Assembly (NCBI GenBank): GCA_029465975.1
Contig: CM055756.1
Coordinates: 8,649,805-8,713,804, forward strand
DNA: 64,000 bases
Source of the DNA: Dallia pectoralis
Lineage: Eukaryota; Chordata; Actinopteri; Esociformes; Umbridae
Reading direction: 5' to 3'
Part shown: in pieces, positions 34,601 through 61,257 of the stretch
Layout: the number at the start of each line of letters is the position of its first letter
Numbering within the stretch: the first letter of the stretch is position 1
Notes under the pieces: generated by a model
The model's input: the letters and a program-made list of their open reading frames with translations, nothing else
What the model was told of the DNA's origin: nothing
The model's database searches: none
Position numbers and translations under genes: made by a program

Positions 34601-37600
34601 GTGGAGAGGCTCCGGGACCTGCAGCGGTAGAGGAACACCAAATATCAGGAGTGGACGTGTGCTTGTGGCCATTGTTATATTTTCTCTGTATGTGAATGTA
34701 ATATGTTTCCTTGTCACAATTTCCTGTTTCTAGGAAGTCTATTTTGGAGATGAAGAGGGACCATGAGGATCAGGTCCAGAGGCTGAAGAGATTGAAAGAT
34801 GAGGAGATTGATGCTGTGACCAGTGCCACATCTCAAACCAGGTCCCACATACTATGTGTTTAATACATGTGACCAGTGCCACATCTCAAACCAGGTCCCA
34901 CATACTATGTGTTTAATACATGTGACCAGTGCCACATCTCAAACCAGGTCCCACATACTATGTGTTTAATACATGTGACCAGTGCCACATCTCAAACCAG
35001 GTCCCACATACTATGTGTTTAATACATGTGACCAGTGCCACATCTCAAACCAGGTCCCACATACTATGTGTTTAATACATGTGACCAGTGCCACATCTCA
35101 AACCAGGTCCCACATACTATGTGTTTAATACATGTGACCAGTGCCACATCTCAAACCAGGTCCCACATACTATGTGTTTAATACATGTGACCAGTGCCAC
35201 ATCTCAAACCAGGTCCCACATACTATGTGTTTAATACATGTGACCAGTGCCACATCTCAAACCAGGTCCCACATACTATGTGTGTTATTTATGCTGCACA
35301 TTTATGCTGCACATTTATTCTGCACATTTATTCTGCACATTTATGCTGCACATTTATACTGCACATTTAAGCTGCACATTTATTCTGCACATTTATGCTG
35401 CACATTTATACTGCACATTTAAGCTGCACATGTATTCTGTACAAGTATACACTATAATCATATTGTCTTTACCTGTCTGTGTATTGGTGTTGTAGATCTC
35501 TGGCGGTGGTCATTGAGCAAATGGAGCAGGTCTCTCACAGGCTGGGGGACCTTTCGTCTCGGGTGGAAAGCACCCATGAGAATACGTCCCAGGGGTTGGA
35601 GCAGGGGGCACGGCAACGAGACGAACACCTCAGAGGCATCAAATCACTTCTAATATTTCCTGTTTACTTTACGTTGCTTCGGTAGAAATGGACGTTATGC
35701 TGAAGTGAACTTTTGTCGTCAGTGATGCAGGGCCATCTGGGCGAACAGCAGAGGGCCATGGCAGAAGAAACGGTGAGACTCAAAGAAGTCATCGTCAAGA
35801 TGGAGACCCAACTGGCCGAGCAGCAGAGGCAACTAGAGAAGGTCAGCAGTTTCTACATGCCTTCATGAGACAACATGTTGTTAACCCTAACCAGCTAATA
35901 GCCTACAACACGTAATTAGGTGATTCTTCCATTAGCCAACTTGCTATCAAAAATATATATATATTTTAATTACAGAAACGTTTGCCTTCATTTCTGCACA
36001 ATGTTGACCATGGCGATTGTGTGTTGTAGGAGCGCTGGAGGGTAACAGCTGAGCAGGCTAAAACAGACTCCTCTCAGAGAGGCCTGGAGGAGGAGAGACG
36101 CTCCCTAACCCAGCACATCAACATGGAGAGAGAGGAGCTGGAGAAGGCCAAGGTACCATATCACAGAGAGGTCACTGCCAGATCTCTTCCTGACATGAAA
36201 CGGCAACCTTGTCCCATGTAGTTTTCTCATCCCCTTTTCTCTCTCCCTCTAACCCACTTCTCCCTGTCTCATCCCTCTCTTCCACTCCTTTACTCATTCA
36301 CTCCTCTTTTCCCTTAATGTCAGAGTGCCCTGTTGGAGGAGCAGCAGCTGGTAATGCAGCGTTGTGCTGAGGAGAGTAGGAAGCTGGCAGCTGAGTGGGC
36401 CAAGTTTCACGCCCAGGAGAAGCAGAAGCAGGACCGGGCAGAGAGGGATGCCAGCCGGGCACTGGAGAGAGATGCCCATAGAGAGAGCTCCATTATCAGC
36501 ATGGCACAGGTATTGAAGACTACCCACTGGTTCTACACACTAAAAATATACAGGTATATTCATTACCTTGGCCAGAGAGAAATGCTTATTTATATGAATA
36601 TAAATTAATCACAAACACACCAAAGTGAACTGGCAATTGCACCATTAGGCAAATTAGAGTGAGATTTTTCTAAATTATTTTCATAAAAGTGGATGGATGT
36701 GTAGATATGTGTTATCTCAGTCTTAGTCCAGGCATCATGGCTGGTTCTGTCATTTGAATCTAAGACTAAAGCTGTAGGCTCTAGTTCACTTTAAATAATT
36801 AATGCAATTCTTGTTTATCAAGTAGAAATTTCAAAATTGCCTTGTGATTTTTGATTCCCAGGAGCAGGCTGACCTAAAGCTACAGGCTGGAGAAGTGAAA
36901 CGCAGAGAGGAAGCTATGGTGCGGGAGAAGGAGTCTCTGGAAAGACAGAGACAGGAACTGGACATGGAAAAGGAGAGGCTGAGTGGTACGGCCCTGATGC
37001 TAAAGACACGTGCCCAAGAGGTTGAGGCCTTCAGCAAGGTCAGGACCACGCCACTGCCCTCCTCTATCAACCTAAATACAGTATCCATGTTTGAACAGCC
37101 ATCGTACTCCTGTGTTTGCAGCTGGCGTCTGAGAAATTTGACGAGGGGGCGAAGGCCTTGCAGGAAGCCAGGCAGGTAGAGGCAGAGCACCAGACCAGGC
37201 TGAGGAGCATCCATACCCAGATGGAGAGACTGAGACAGATGGAGCAACACCTCCACCAGGTCAGTGTGTGTGGATGTGTAGGACTCACATCTACATGGTC
37301 AGTGTTTGTGGATGTGTAGGAATCACATATACCCATCCACCAACATGAGACGTTTGTAACAACGGCCATTTTAACAGGAACGAATGAAGATGACAGATCA
37401 ACGTAGAGATGTGGACCGGCTGAGGCACAACCTTCCAATCAATCCTCTACCTCAATCAATGACTCCTATGTTTACAGGCAAGCAGCCATAAAGTAAAACC
37501 TTACACAGAACAGTATTTACAGTCTGTATTTAAACTGTGACACGAGAACTGCCAATGCCTGGTCTTGATTTTAGTCTTTGCATTTTGGAGTATGTTGCTG

Positions 37601-39027
37601 GTGTCTGGTGATGTCTGTGGGTCACAAACTTCAGTCTTTGAATGCTAAGCATTTGCAACCGAATGCCAAATATGACATGTTATGTTCATTAGTCCAATTA
37701 CTTTTGGCACACATAGTCAGGCTTTAACACCTAAGTTCAATGATGTAGAGACCCTCAAGCTGACAGTCTGCCCTTCAACCTCTTCGGATATGAAATGTGC
37801 TGGAATTCTGAACCAACAAACTTGTCACTGTCCAAATACCTGGACCGCATTGTACGTTTCTTACTCTACTGTTATTTTATTGTAGCAGACATCAGCCCAG
37901 TGTGGGCAGGACCTCAAATGTCCTCCACCATGACGTTACCCCAGCCCACATCCCTCAGCAACAGTCCTGCTGCTACAGAGCTCCAGGCGAGACTGGTCCT
38001 GCTCAAACACACAGCAGAGAAGGTAAATAACTGTTTGGTGTCACTCAGTAGTGCAGGCACCAGTGTTTAATACCAGTATGCCTGTGCCCTTGTTTTAACC
38101 CAGGTCAGGTGAAAACAAAATTAGCCTTTTAGAAAAGCGAGAGATGGGAAAGATGGTCATGATGTCTCCTGTAAAACACCTACCGATGGTACCATTAGGA
38201 TTCTACATTCATTCTGGCTCTACATCACAAGCATAGTGGGGGGGGCAGCATAGTGTTAAGAGCCATATTCCTTAGACTCGCTGCTGTGGGAGAAGGTGAT
38301 CTTGTGTCGGATCATTTGGTCTGGATAGACAGTAGCCGTGAGCCAGAGAGCACAGTTTGTGTAGAGAAGTCTGTTAAAGCACTGTTGAAACTGGTGGCAT
38401 ATCTTAAGTACCCTGGAGTGATATGTATTTGTAACTTTAGGACTGTTCATTAAATGTTATTTGTGAGGAAATACCAGGTCTACAAAGCTGCGAGGCTATT
38501 TGTTCTGTTCACCATGATACCAACTGAGGAAGACAATTATTGCCGATAGCAATCTGAGCTTTGCGCGAGCCATGGTTGCGCATACTACATGTTAATGTGT
38601 GATGCATGCTGTGGTTAGATGCAGGATGTTACACCGCAAACTAATATGAAATGTGTGGCATTATAAGTCACTAGTTGTATAAGTGGTACTATGAAATGTT
38701 GCATATGGCAATAGAACGTTTTGTGTATGCCTACACACTAGCAGCACATAATATTTCCAAAGCAGACTGCATAAACAAACTGCTCTGGCTAGGAATAGCT
38801 GATACCTCAATGTGAGCACATTAAGCCGTCATGTCATTGTTAGAGGGCAAAAATAGAAGGTATAGGACCAGCAGACGTTTTGGATTTTTAATGAAAAAAG
38901 GCTCGACACAATGATGCATCACATGCACTTCTGTCCATAGGATCGTGACTTTCTGCAGGATGAGCAGTTCTTCTTGGACACACTGAAGAAAGCGCCATAC
39001 AACTCAGCCTTTCAAACTGCTAGTTAG
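28440..39027 (+). CDS. fbf1: Fas-binding factor 1 (centriole distal appendage / transition fibre protein)
   Basis: Component of centriolar distal appendages (transition fibres); in other animals needed for ciliary gating and IFT entry. I trace 31 coding exons: 28440-28442, 28705-28729, 29238-29279, 29404-29476, 29609-29672, 29753-29803, 29896-30121, 30258-30296, 30786-30905, 31269-31410, 31800-31933, 32010-32103, 32230-32679, 32778-32840, 32931-33019, 33098-33175, 33536-33585, 33686-33736, 33850-33978, 34052-34152, 34420-34626, 34734-34841, 35496-35635, 35723-35841, 36030-36152, 36324-36509, 36862-37038, 37122-37259, 37378-37477, 37886-38022, 38941-39027. All junction phases agree; the sum is 3,546 nt, 1,181 aa (human about 1,130). 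The N-terminal half is acidic and disordered, with SIDDILQDLLGDD and DADLFES; ADWLGLSQDDDD and DDWLSGAL lie near residues 340-450. About residues 585-1105 are Glu/Arg/Gln-rich coiled coil, and the end is FLQDEQFFLDTLKK. Introns 23 and 29 use GC donors. Confidence 0.93.
31596..31649. repeat. TA microsatellite
   Basis: (TA)n in the fbf1 intron before exon 31800-31933. Confidence 0.95.
34816..35291. repeat. 53-bp tandem repeat that includes an exon end and its 5' splice site
   Basis: The last 26 bases of the fbf1 exon ending at 34841 (GTGACCAGTGCCACATCTCA then AACCAG) and the first 27 intron bases form the unit. Copies start every 53 bp from 34842 to 35266 and look identical, so the same CAG|gtccca donor appears nine times. 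Confidence 0.95.
35291..35430. repeat. 12-bp tandem repeat
   Basis: Units GCACATTTATNC/T directly after the 53-bp array, still inside the fbf1 intron. Confidence 0.85.
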
Positions 39028-39152
39028 CAGGGCTTACGATCTGTCATTAAATACTTTTGTACCATCAAGGTCTGCATTTATCTGATAATTAAAACATTTG
39101 TTTATATTCATTTCTGGAGTCCTGTCCTTCATACTGCATCACCATTACCTGA

Positions 39153-39158
39153 AATAAA
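39153..39158 (+). promoter_or_regulatory. Poly(A) signal candidate for fbf1
   Basis: AATAAA about 125 bp past the fbf1 stop codon and just before the convergent snoRNA host locus. Confidence 0.6.
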
Positions 39159-39229
39159 AAACACATTTAGTAATGAGTTTCCACAAACTGATTAAGCCCT
39201 TAAAACAAGTTGACAAACATCTTACATTA

Positions 39230-39295
39230 AGCCTCAGGGGTTTATTTAAGTCAACACTGCTGTTCAGACAGGGATAACTTGTTTCATCACAGGCT
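39230..39295 (-). ncRNA. SNORD1-like box C/D snoRNA, copy 1
   Basis: On the minus strand: box C GTGATGA (39290-39284), guide AAGTTATCCCTGT followed by D' box CTGA, and box D CTGA (39237-39234). The guide pairs with the universally conserved 28S rRNA stretch ACAGGGATAACT. The base opposite the fifth guide position is a G, as expected for the SNORD1/snR38 methylation site. Ends approximate. Confidence 0.82.
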
Positions 39296-39487
39296 ATTTA
39301 ACTTGGAAATAAAAAAACATCTGGATATATAGGTTTAATTATATTGTCTTAGCTAGGGTTACCTGGTCTTATTCTGTTGAAGATTCCTCCCACAGCGTTT
39401 CACATTCACGTGCCGACCAAGAACTGTAGAGACGAGAGTGTTTTAAGTTTCAACACTACAACTGGCAACACTGACATTCAGGGCTGT

Positions 39488-39568
39488 GCATTTCTCAGAG
39501 CAGCTTTAGCTAGCGTCAGTATCGCATCAGACGGCACTTCCTATGCAGCGATTTCATCAATGAAATGA
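39488..39568 (-). ncRNA. Box C/D snoRNA of unassigned family, copy 1
   Basis: On the minus strand: box C TTGATGA (39560-39554, a one-base departure from RTGATGA), internal CTGATG, and box D CTGA (39498-39495). About 70 nt nearly match the copy at 40036-40117. Flanks TCATTT and GAAATG could form a terminal stem. Target not identified. Confidence 0.7.
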
Positions 39569-39698
39569 CAAGCACCAACAAAGTCACAGGTAAGAACTCA
39601 CCTATAAATGTCCCCTGTCCAGGCACTATCAAAAAAAGAGAACCAATATAAATGCATGTCCATCATGGCAGATATATTCTAATCCTAAACCAGCATTA

Positions 39699-39764
39699 AG
39701 TCTCAGGGGTTTATTTAAGTCAACACTGATATTCAGACAGGGATAACTTGTTTCATCACAGACT
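39699..39764 (-). ncRNA. SNORD1-like box C/D snoRNA, copy 2
   Basis: Box C GTGATGA (39759-39753), the same AAGTTATCCCTGT guide with D' CTGA, and box D CTGA (39706-39703). Differs from copy 1 mainly around the centre (ATATCAG in place of AGCAG). Confidence 0.82.
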
Positions 39765-40035
39765 TGTTTTTTTATACTAACCATCAGCCCCGTAACGAAT
39801 AAGTTATGTTTTACAAGAAAAACAAATGCAATAGGGGGTTACTCATAACGGAGTTGTAAAATACTGGCTTACAACCTTTACATCTTAAGACAACTACTAA
39901 TCAGCAATTACCAGAACACTTCTGGGTGATGTTGGTGCATCTACTGGATTCACCTGCTGGTTGAGTTACCTGTAGGAAAATAGCCATGTTAATGTGGATG
40001 TGTCAGACCTGCAAACAAACAGCTCAGAATGTGAG

Positions 40036-40117
40036 TGTATTTCTCAGAGCAGCTTTAGCCAGCGTCAGTTTCGCATCAGACGGCACTTCCTATGCAGCGA
40101 TTTCATCACTGAAACAC
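40036..40117 (-). ncRNA. Box C/D snoRNA of unassigned family, copy 2
   Basis: Box C GTGATGA (40109-40103), internal CTGATGCG, and box D CTGA (40047-40044). Flanks GTGTTTC and GAAATACAC can pair as a terminal stem. Guide-like stretches upstream of the D' and D boxes are GGAAGTGCCGT and GCTAAAGCTGCT; I could not assign an rRNA or snRNA target. Confidence 0.75.
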
Positions 40118-40287
40118 CAAACAATATTGTCAACGGCACAAAATCAAACATGCATAACACATTATAGTTGAGCACTTACCAATTAGAGGTCTTTCCAGCT
40201 GAGGCCAATGCACTATAAGAATAAATATGTTCAACATTACTACATTTCTCTAGACAATTCTCACAGCCAACTACAACAGAGTTAATT

Positions 40288-40354
40288 AAGCCTCAGGGGT
40301 TTAATTAAGTCAACACCGCTGTTCAGACAGGGATAACTTGTTTCATCACAGGCT
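40288..40354 (-). ncRNA. SNORD1-like box C/D snoRNA, copy 3
   Basis: Box C GTGATGA (40349-40343), the same AAGTTATCCCTGT guide with D' CTGA, and box D CTGA (40296-40293). First snoRNA after the putative promoter. Confidence 0.82.
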
Positions 40355-41059
40355 TGTAACTTAGTTTGTATGGATATTGCCGAAGATGGACAATATAATA
40401 ATAGGACAACTATTGTCTCGGTGGACAAACTGACAATAGAATTGCAGAGGTCTTAGTTCAAAAACGGACAAAATGAACGTGAGCATTTACAGTTCCACCA
40501 CTTAACGTGATTGAAGGCCGGGCATTTGGGCTTCAAACCTTTGCATCAGTAATTACATGTCCTTTCAAAATACTTTAAAGGTAATGAATTGAGAGATCAG
40601 AACAATGATTTTAAAATAACAAAAACATAAATAAATGTACATTAATGAAAGCTGGCTCGTGTGACGCAAATAACGTAGCAGACCACGTTCTCACACCACG
40701 TGCAACAGGCACACATTGGTTAACTGACTCTAATAGTATTTATATTTAATAATATATTAAATCACAATATGTAGAAACAGTTTGTTAATTAAATTTAACG
40801 GTGACCGGAGACTTATTTTTTTACACATTTACTAATCCAACAGGAGTTCAGTTGTAATGGAGGCTTCCAACTTAACTTCCATCGACTGCTCTAATATTAA
40901 CTTACAATTATTATTCATGGTGGTTGTTCGTCCTTTGAGTTCGTAGACTGAATTAAAAGCATCATAGCTCGAAAAGGAGCAGACAGTTCCACACAAAAAA
41001 AACCTGGATCGCACCGCTTTCTTAGACGTGTTTTCAGAGTTCGTTGTCAGAGCAAGAAG

Positions 41060-41178
41060 GACAGAATGTGGGCGTATGGTGGGTATTTATATATTCATAC
41101 ACGTCACGCTGCCATGTGACTAAAATTGGACCAATAAGCGAGAGAGGGTTGTAGAGCAAATCTCTAGTTGCGGATTGG
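41060..41178 (-). promoter_or_regulatory. TATA + 5'TOP promoter of snoRNA host
   Basis: Read on the minus strand: CCAAT at 41178-41174, TATATAAATA at 41093-41084, then a pyrimidine-rich CCTTCTTGCTC start at 41060. Spacing of TATA to start is about 25-30 bp, as in ribosomal-protein and snoRNA-host TOP promoters. Confidence 0.6.
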
Positions 41179-42087
41179 TGGAGAACGTTTTCGGGTCTAA
41201 AAGCGTTTGAATGAATACGTCCTTTACGCTTCTCAACGTTGTGGTCTTCGTGTTCTTAATCAATTATGGCAATCGTGTCACTAAATGCACATATTAATAA
41301 CAATTTGTAATTTAAAGTGGCGTTATGTAGAATCATGAATATAAACAATAACACAACGTGCCTGCTCGTCTTTTGTCGATTGTGTCCGGACAAGCATTGG
41401 CTAGTCCAGGATGGTCATGGTTTGGGGAAACACTGCGAGTTGTAAAGGCAGTTATGAAGAGACTACAAGTCAATGCAGACTGCTTCCATAGGGAATATTT
41501 TAGCTCGGAACAATTTTGTGGGAATAGATATTTGAAACATTTATTTAAAACATAAAGCTCAGATATCTTCTGGACATGCATGCTTGTATTTATTTTAGTA
41601 GTACCATCAAAAACATCTTGCATATAATCTTTCATTCTGGTGTATTTTGTTTTCATGCTTGTTTGTCTTTTGCTGCAAGCCAGGGTCGCCTAGTTACATT
41701 TAGCAATTACTCGGGGGTATTACACTGGGTTGCAATGGGTGTGTTTTCAGTAAGGTATGCTAAGACTTATTTTATCGTACTACTAACATATATAGACATG
41801 TTCTTGGGTGTGGGATGGCCTGGCTGTTGTGAATATCGACGTAGCCTGCAGTGTAATAGCCAATGGAAATATTTGCTTAGGATGCTAGAAGTGACAGATT
41901 CATCATGACGCATCCGTGTCCAACTTTAATCAGTTTGCGATTCCCACTTCTGTCACTAGGGGGAGACCTTTCAACCAGGAAACAGCAGGTTGACTCCGGA
42001 GTCCCACAGCAGCCTGGCGGCCGGGCAGGACGGCCAGCTATACAGCTATATCTCTATCGTCCGTCGTCTGTTTGCATTGTTTGCGGG
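41179..42087. other. Divergent spacer, snoRNA host to sphk1
   Basis: About 0.9 kb between the minus-strand TOP promoter and the sphk1 start codon. It should contain the sphk1 promoter and 5' UTR; the frame is open upstream of the chosen ATG back to 41905, without family-like sequence. Confidence 0.5.
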
Positions 42088-58140
<16,053 letters not shown>

Positions 58141-58536
58141 CACTGGTACTTTGGGCATCTGTGCTCCTCGGAGCTCTGTCACTTTCTTACTTTCAGTTTT
58201 CTGTATCCAGAACACAAGTGCCAAATACATTATATTAGCCTTTGGAAAATTCCCCCTATATTTTTTCCCGCATACACTGTATATGTAAAATATATGTGGT
58301 CATGACCTGCTTCTAGATCCATCTCTGCTGTGTTCTCTATGCGTGATTCAGGGTCACTGTCATACATGTTCTTGGAGCTAGCTGGTCCCCGTTCAGTGTG
58401 TGATCCACCTCAATGTCCTCACAAAGAGAAACGAAACCTTAGGTCCCACAAGGTTTCTGGCATGTCCCGATGAGGGAATATGCTATTTGCATCTCAGGGT
58501 TAAGGTGTGGGAAAATTACATTGGGTCTAGTGTCAG

Positions 58537-58542
58537 AATAAA
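58537..58542 (+). promoter_or_regulatory. Poly(A) signal candidate for sphk1
   Basis: AATAAA about 400 bp after the stop codon. Confidence 0.5.
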
Positions 58543-58816
58543 AGGCATTTTTAGGATTAGACAATTCGGGTTAGGTGTTGGGGCTAGAGTAAGTTTATGC
58601 AAACGTGTCAGGTCATCGAGGTTAGGGTAAGGGTACTGTTCAGAGCTAGGGAATGGGGAACATGGATTTATTAGACTCAGGTACCCACAAGGATGAAAGT
58701 GTGTGTGTGGGTGTGTGAGAGTATGTATCTATGTGTGTGTGTATGTATGTGTGTGCGTATGTTTGAATTTGTGAGACAGGGAGACCCGGAAGAAAGTGAC
58801 AGGCAACAAGCACAAC

Positions 58817-59485
58817 CATTTCACCATCTAGTCCCGGGTATCATTCCAATCATCTAGTCCCGGGTATCATTCCAACCATCTAGTCCCGGGTATCATTCCA
58901 ACCATCTAGTCCCGGGTATCATTCCAACCATCTCACCATCTAGTCCCGGGTATCATTCCAACCATCTAGTCCCGGGTATCATTCTAACCATCTTGTTCCG
59001 GGTATCATTCCAACCATCTAGTCCCGGGTATCATTCCAACCATCTCACCATCTAGTCCGGGTATCATTCCAACCATCTAGTCCGGGTATCATTCCAACCA
59101 TCTAGTCCGGGTATCATTCCAACCATCTCACCATCTAGTCCGGGTATCATTCCAACCATCTAGTCCCGGGTATCATTACAACCATCTAGTCCCCGGTATC
59201 ATTCCAACCATCTAGTCCCGGGTATCATTCCAACCATCTAGTCCCGGGTATCATTCCAACCATCTAGTCCCGGGTATCATTCCAACCATCTAGTCCCCGG
59301 TATCATTCCAACCATCTAGTCCCCGGTATCATTCCAACCATCTAGTCCCGGGTATCATTCCAACCATCTAGTCCCGGGTATCATTCCAACCATCTAGTCC
59401 CCGGTATCATTCCAACCATCTAGTCCCGGGTATCATTCCAACCATCTAGTCCCGGGTATCATTCCAACCATCTAGTCCCGGGTAT
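58817..59485. repeat. 26-bp minisatellite
   Basis: About 24 units with core CATCTAGTCCCGGGTATCAT, followed by TCCAAC. Some units lose one C (TAGTCCGGG) or read TAGTCCCCGG, and an extra CATCTCAC recurs every few units in the first half. Confidence 0.95.
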
Positions 59486-59793
59486 AATTCTGCCATCCCT
59501 ATTCATTATTACACTTTAATATTATCTGCACACAGTGGGATGATGCAGCGTTATAGATACTCAGCAATAATATACGGTTACTCATATCTCTTATCTCAAC
59601 AGCGTGTGTGAGACCTATTTGTTATTTCTGTGGTTATTGGGTGGGATGGAACAGGTTAGATGTTGGTGGGGTGAAAGAGCAGGATCCTGGCCAGCTGAGG
59701 TCACTGATAATATGTCTCCTACCCTGCTACGCCTCAATCTGGACAACATGCTTTTTGGACCACCTCTTTCTCGTCAAGTGCACCAACAAAAAC

Positions 59794-59930
59794 ACACACA
59801 CGCGCAAACGCACACTCACACTCACACACAAAGACACACACACAGTCGCACTCACACTCGCACACGCAGACGCACACACACACACGCACACACACACACA
59901 CGCAAACGCACACACACACACACACACACA
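59794..59930. repeat. Compound CA microsatellite
   Basis: CA repeat with CG and CTCA interruptions. Confidence 0.93.
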
Positions 59931-60200
59931 CTCCCTTTTACATCTCCAGCACTTAGGCCAGAGGTAGGGGGATGGTCTGCTACATCTGATCCCTCTCTTC
60001 CAGCTGTCTTCAGATTGTCGTCCCTCCTGTCTGAGTCATTAGCACCTCATGTGTCCTTATTCTTAAGCTTCATGGTTGATGGGGGAAAAAGCTGCTGCAA
60101 TTCTACACAGGTGAAGATTTAAGAACACCATTATCTATTTTTATGGATATTTTTACCGTGGATAAATCGTTATATTAATATTTTCTGTTGTTTTTCGTCC

Positions 60201-60312
60201 AAACACACACACGCACACACACGCACTCACACGCACTCACACACACTCACACGCACTCACACGCACTCACACACACTCACACACACTCACACACACTCAC
60301 ACACACACACAC
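60201..60312. repeat. Compound CA / CACTCACA repeat
   Basis: CACACGCACTCACACGCACT-type tandem sequence. Confidence 0.93.
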
Positions 60313-61257
60313 TAGTCCCCACGCTAAGAAGGAAAACAGCATTTTGCTGGCGCATATGGATCATGGGTCAGTGGGTTTTGCACACTGACTCAATCAATAG
60401 GATCCGGACGGGCCGGGCCAGAGTGCTGGGCTCTCCACTGTGGCCTTTTCCTTATCGGGGCTCAGATGATGTGTTGTTCCGCTGGTGCAGACACAAATGG
60501 AAATTTACACCAGACGTATTGCAACTAGAGACTAAACAAACCCCCAGAGCACACGTAAAACATGGGGCGGTTTGACTTAGCTATGATCAAAATATCATTA
60601 GGTTTTTTTATGATAATCTAATGGTATGTTCAAATTGACTCTACTTGAAAGTATGTTGTACTCCTCCAATTTCCGAATTCACTCTTTTTGAGTTGGTCTT
60701 TTTTAAAGATTATAAATCCTACCTAGTGCTTTTACACAATGTTAGATACTATGATGTACGATGTACATTACATACTTTAGCTACAGTATCTATGTAGCTA
60801 TACCTGCTAACCATTATGTCAGTTTTTTCTGGAGTCATTGACCAGGTCATAGACCATACATACACAAGTGGAATGATTTTAACCTTGCCTGTTCTGGTAT
60901 GCCTCACTGTTCCATGTGCAGTGCGTGAGCTCCCCCTAGTGGACTTACCAATACCAGTCATCTGAAGTACTTTGACCAATGAAGTATTACTGTATAAAAC
61001 GGACAAAATATTGCACAACTTCATGTATCCAAATCCATCTCCAGGCCTTCATGTTCTTGTAAGCACGTATCTTAAGAGTGTTGTAGACAGGCCTGGTGGG
61101 TGGTTGGATATGACTGACCCTAACCACAATACTTTGATGCCTAAACTTAACCCAGTTTATCTCACAAACGACTATGTATAACTGGGAATAATAAAACACA
61201 ACAGGACATCCATATATACACACAAATGAAAAAGGATTCTCTTCTTTGATATGTATG

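Larger units (their letters stand above)
39230..41060 (-). ncRNA. snhg16: SNHG16-like snoRNA host gene
   Basis: Inferred non-coding host transcript on the minus strand. It encloses three SNORD1-like box C/D snoRNAs (40354-40288, 39764-39699, 39295-39230) alternating with two copies of another box C/D RNA (40117-40036, 39568-39488). In humans SNHG16 hosts SNORD1A, B and C and lies next to PRCD and CYGB, which fits. The probable start at 41060 (CCTTCTTGCTC, a 5'TOP pyrimidine start) lies about 25 bp below a TATATAAATA box. Host exons and 3' end could not be placed; the left coordinate is only the last snoRNA. No conserved ORF. Confidence 0.7.

Noticed and set aside
35141..35495. ORFs of 82-93 codons in fbf1
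   Set aside because: They read through the 53-bp and 12-bp intronic repeats.
59604..60122. 172-codon ORF
   Set aside because: Built largely on a CA repeat, with no family resemblance.
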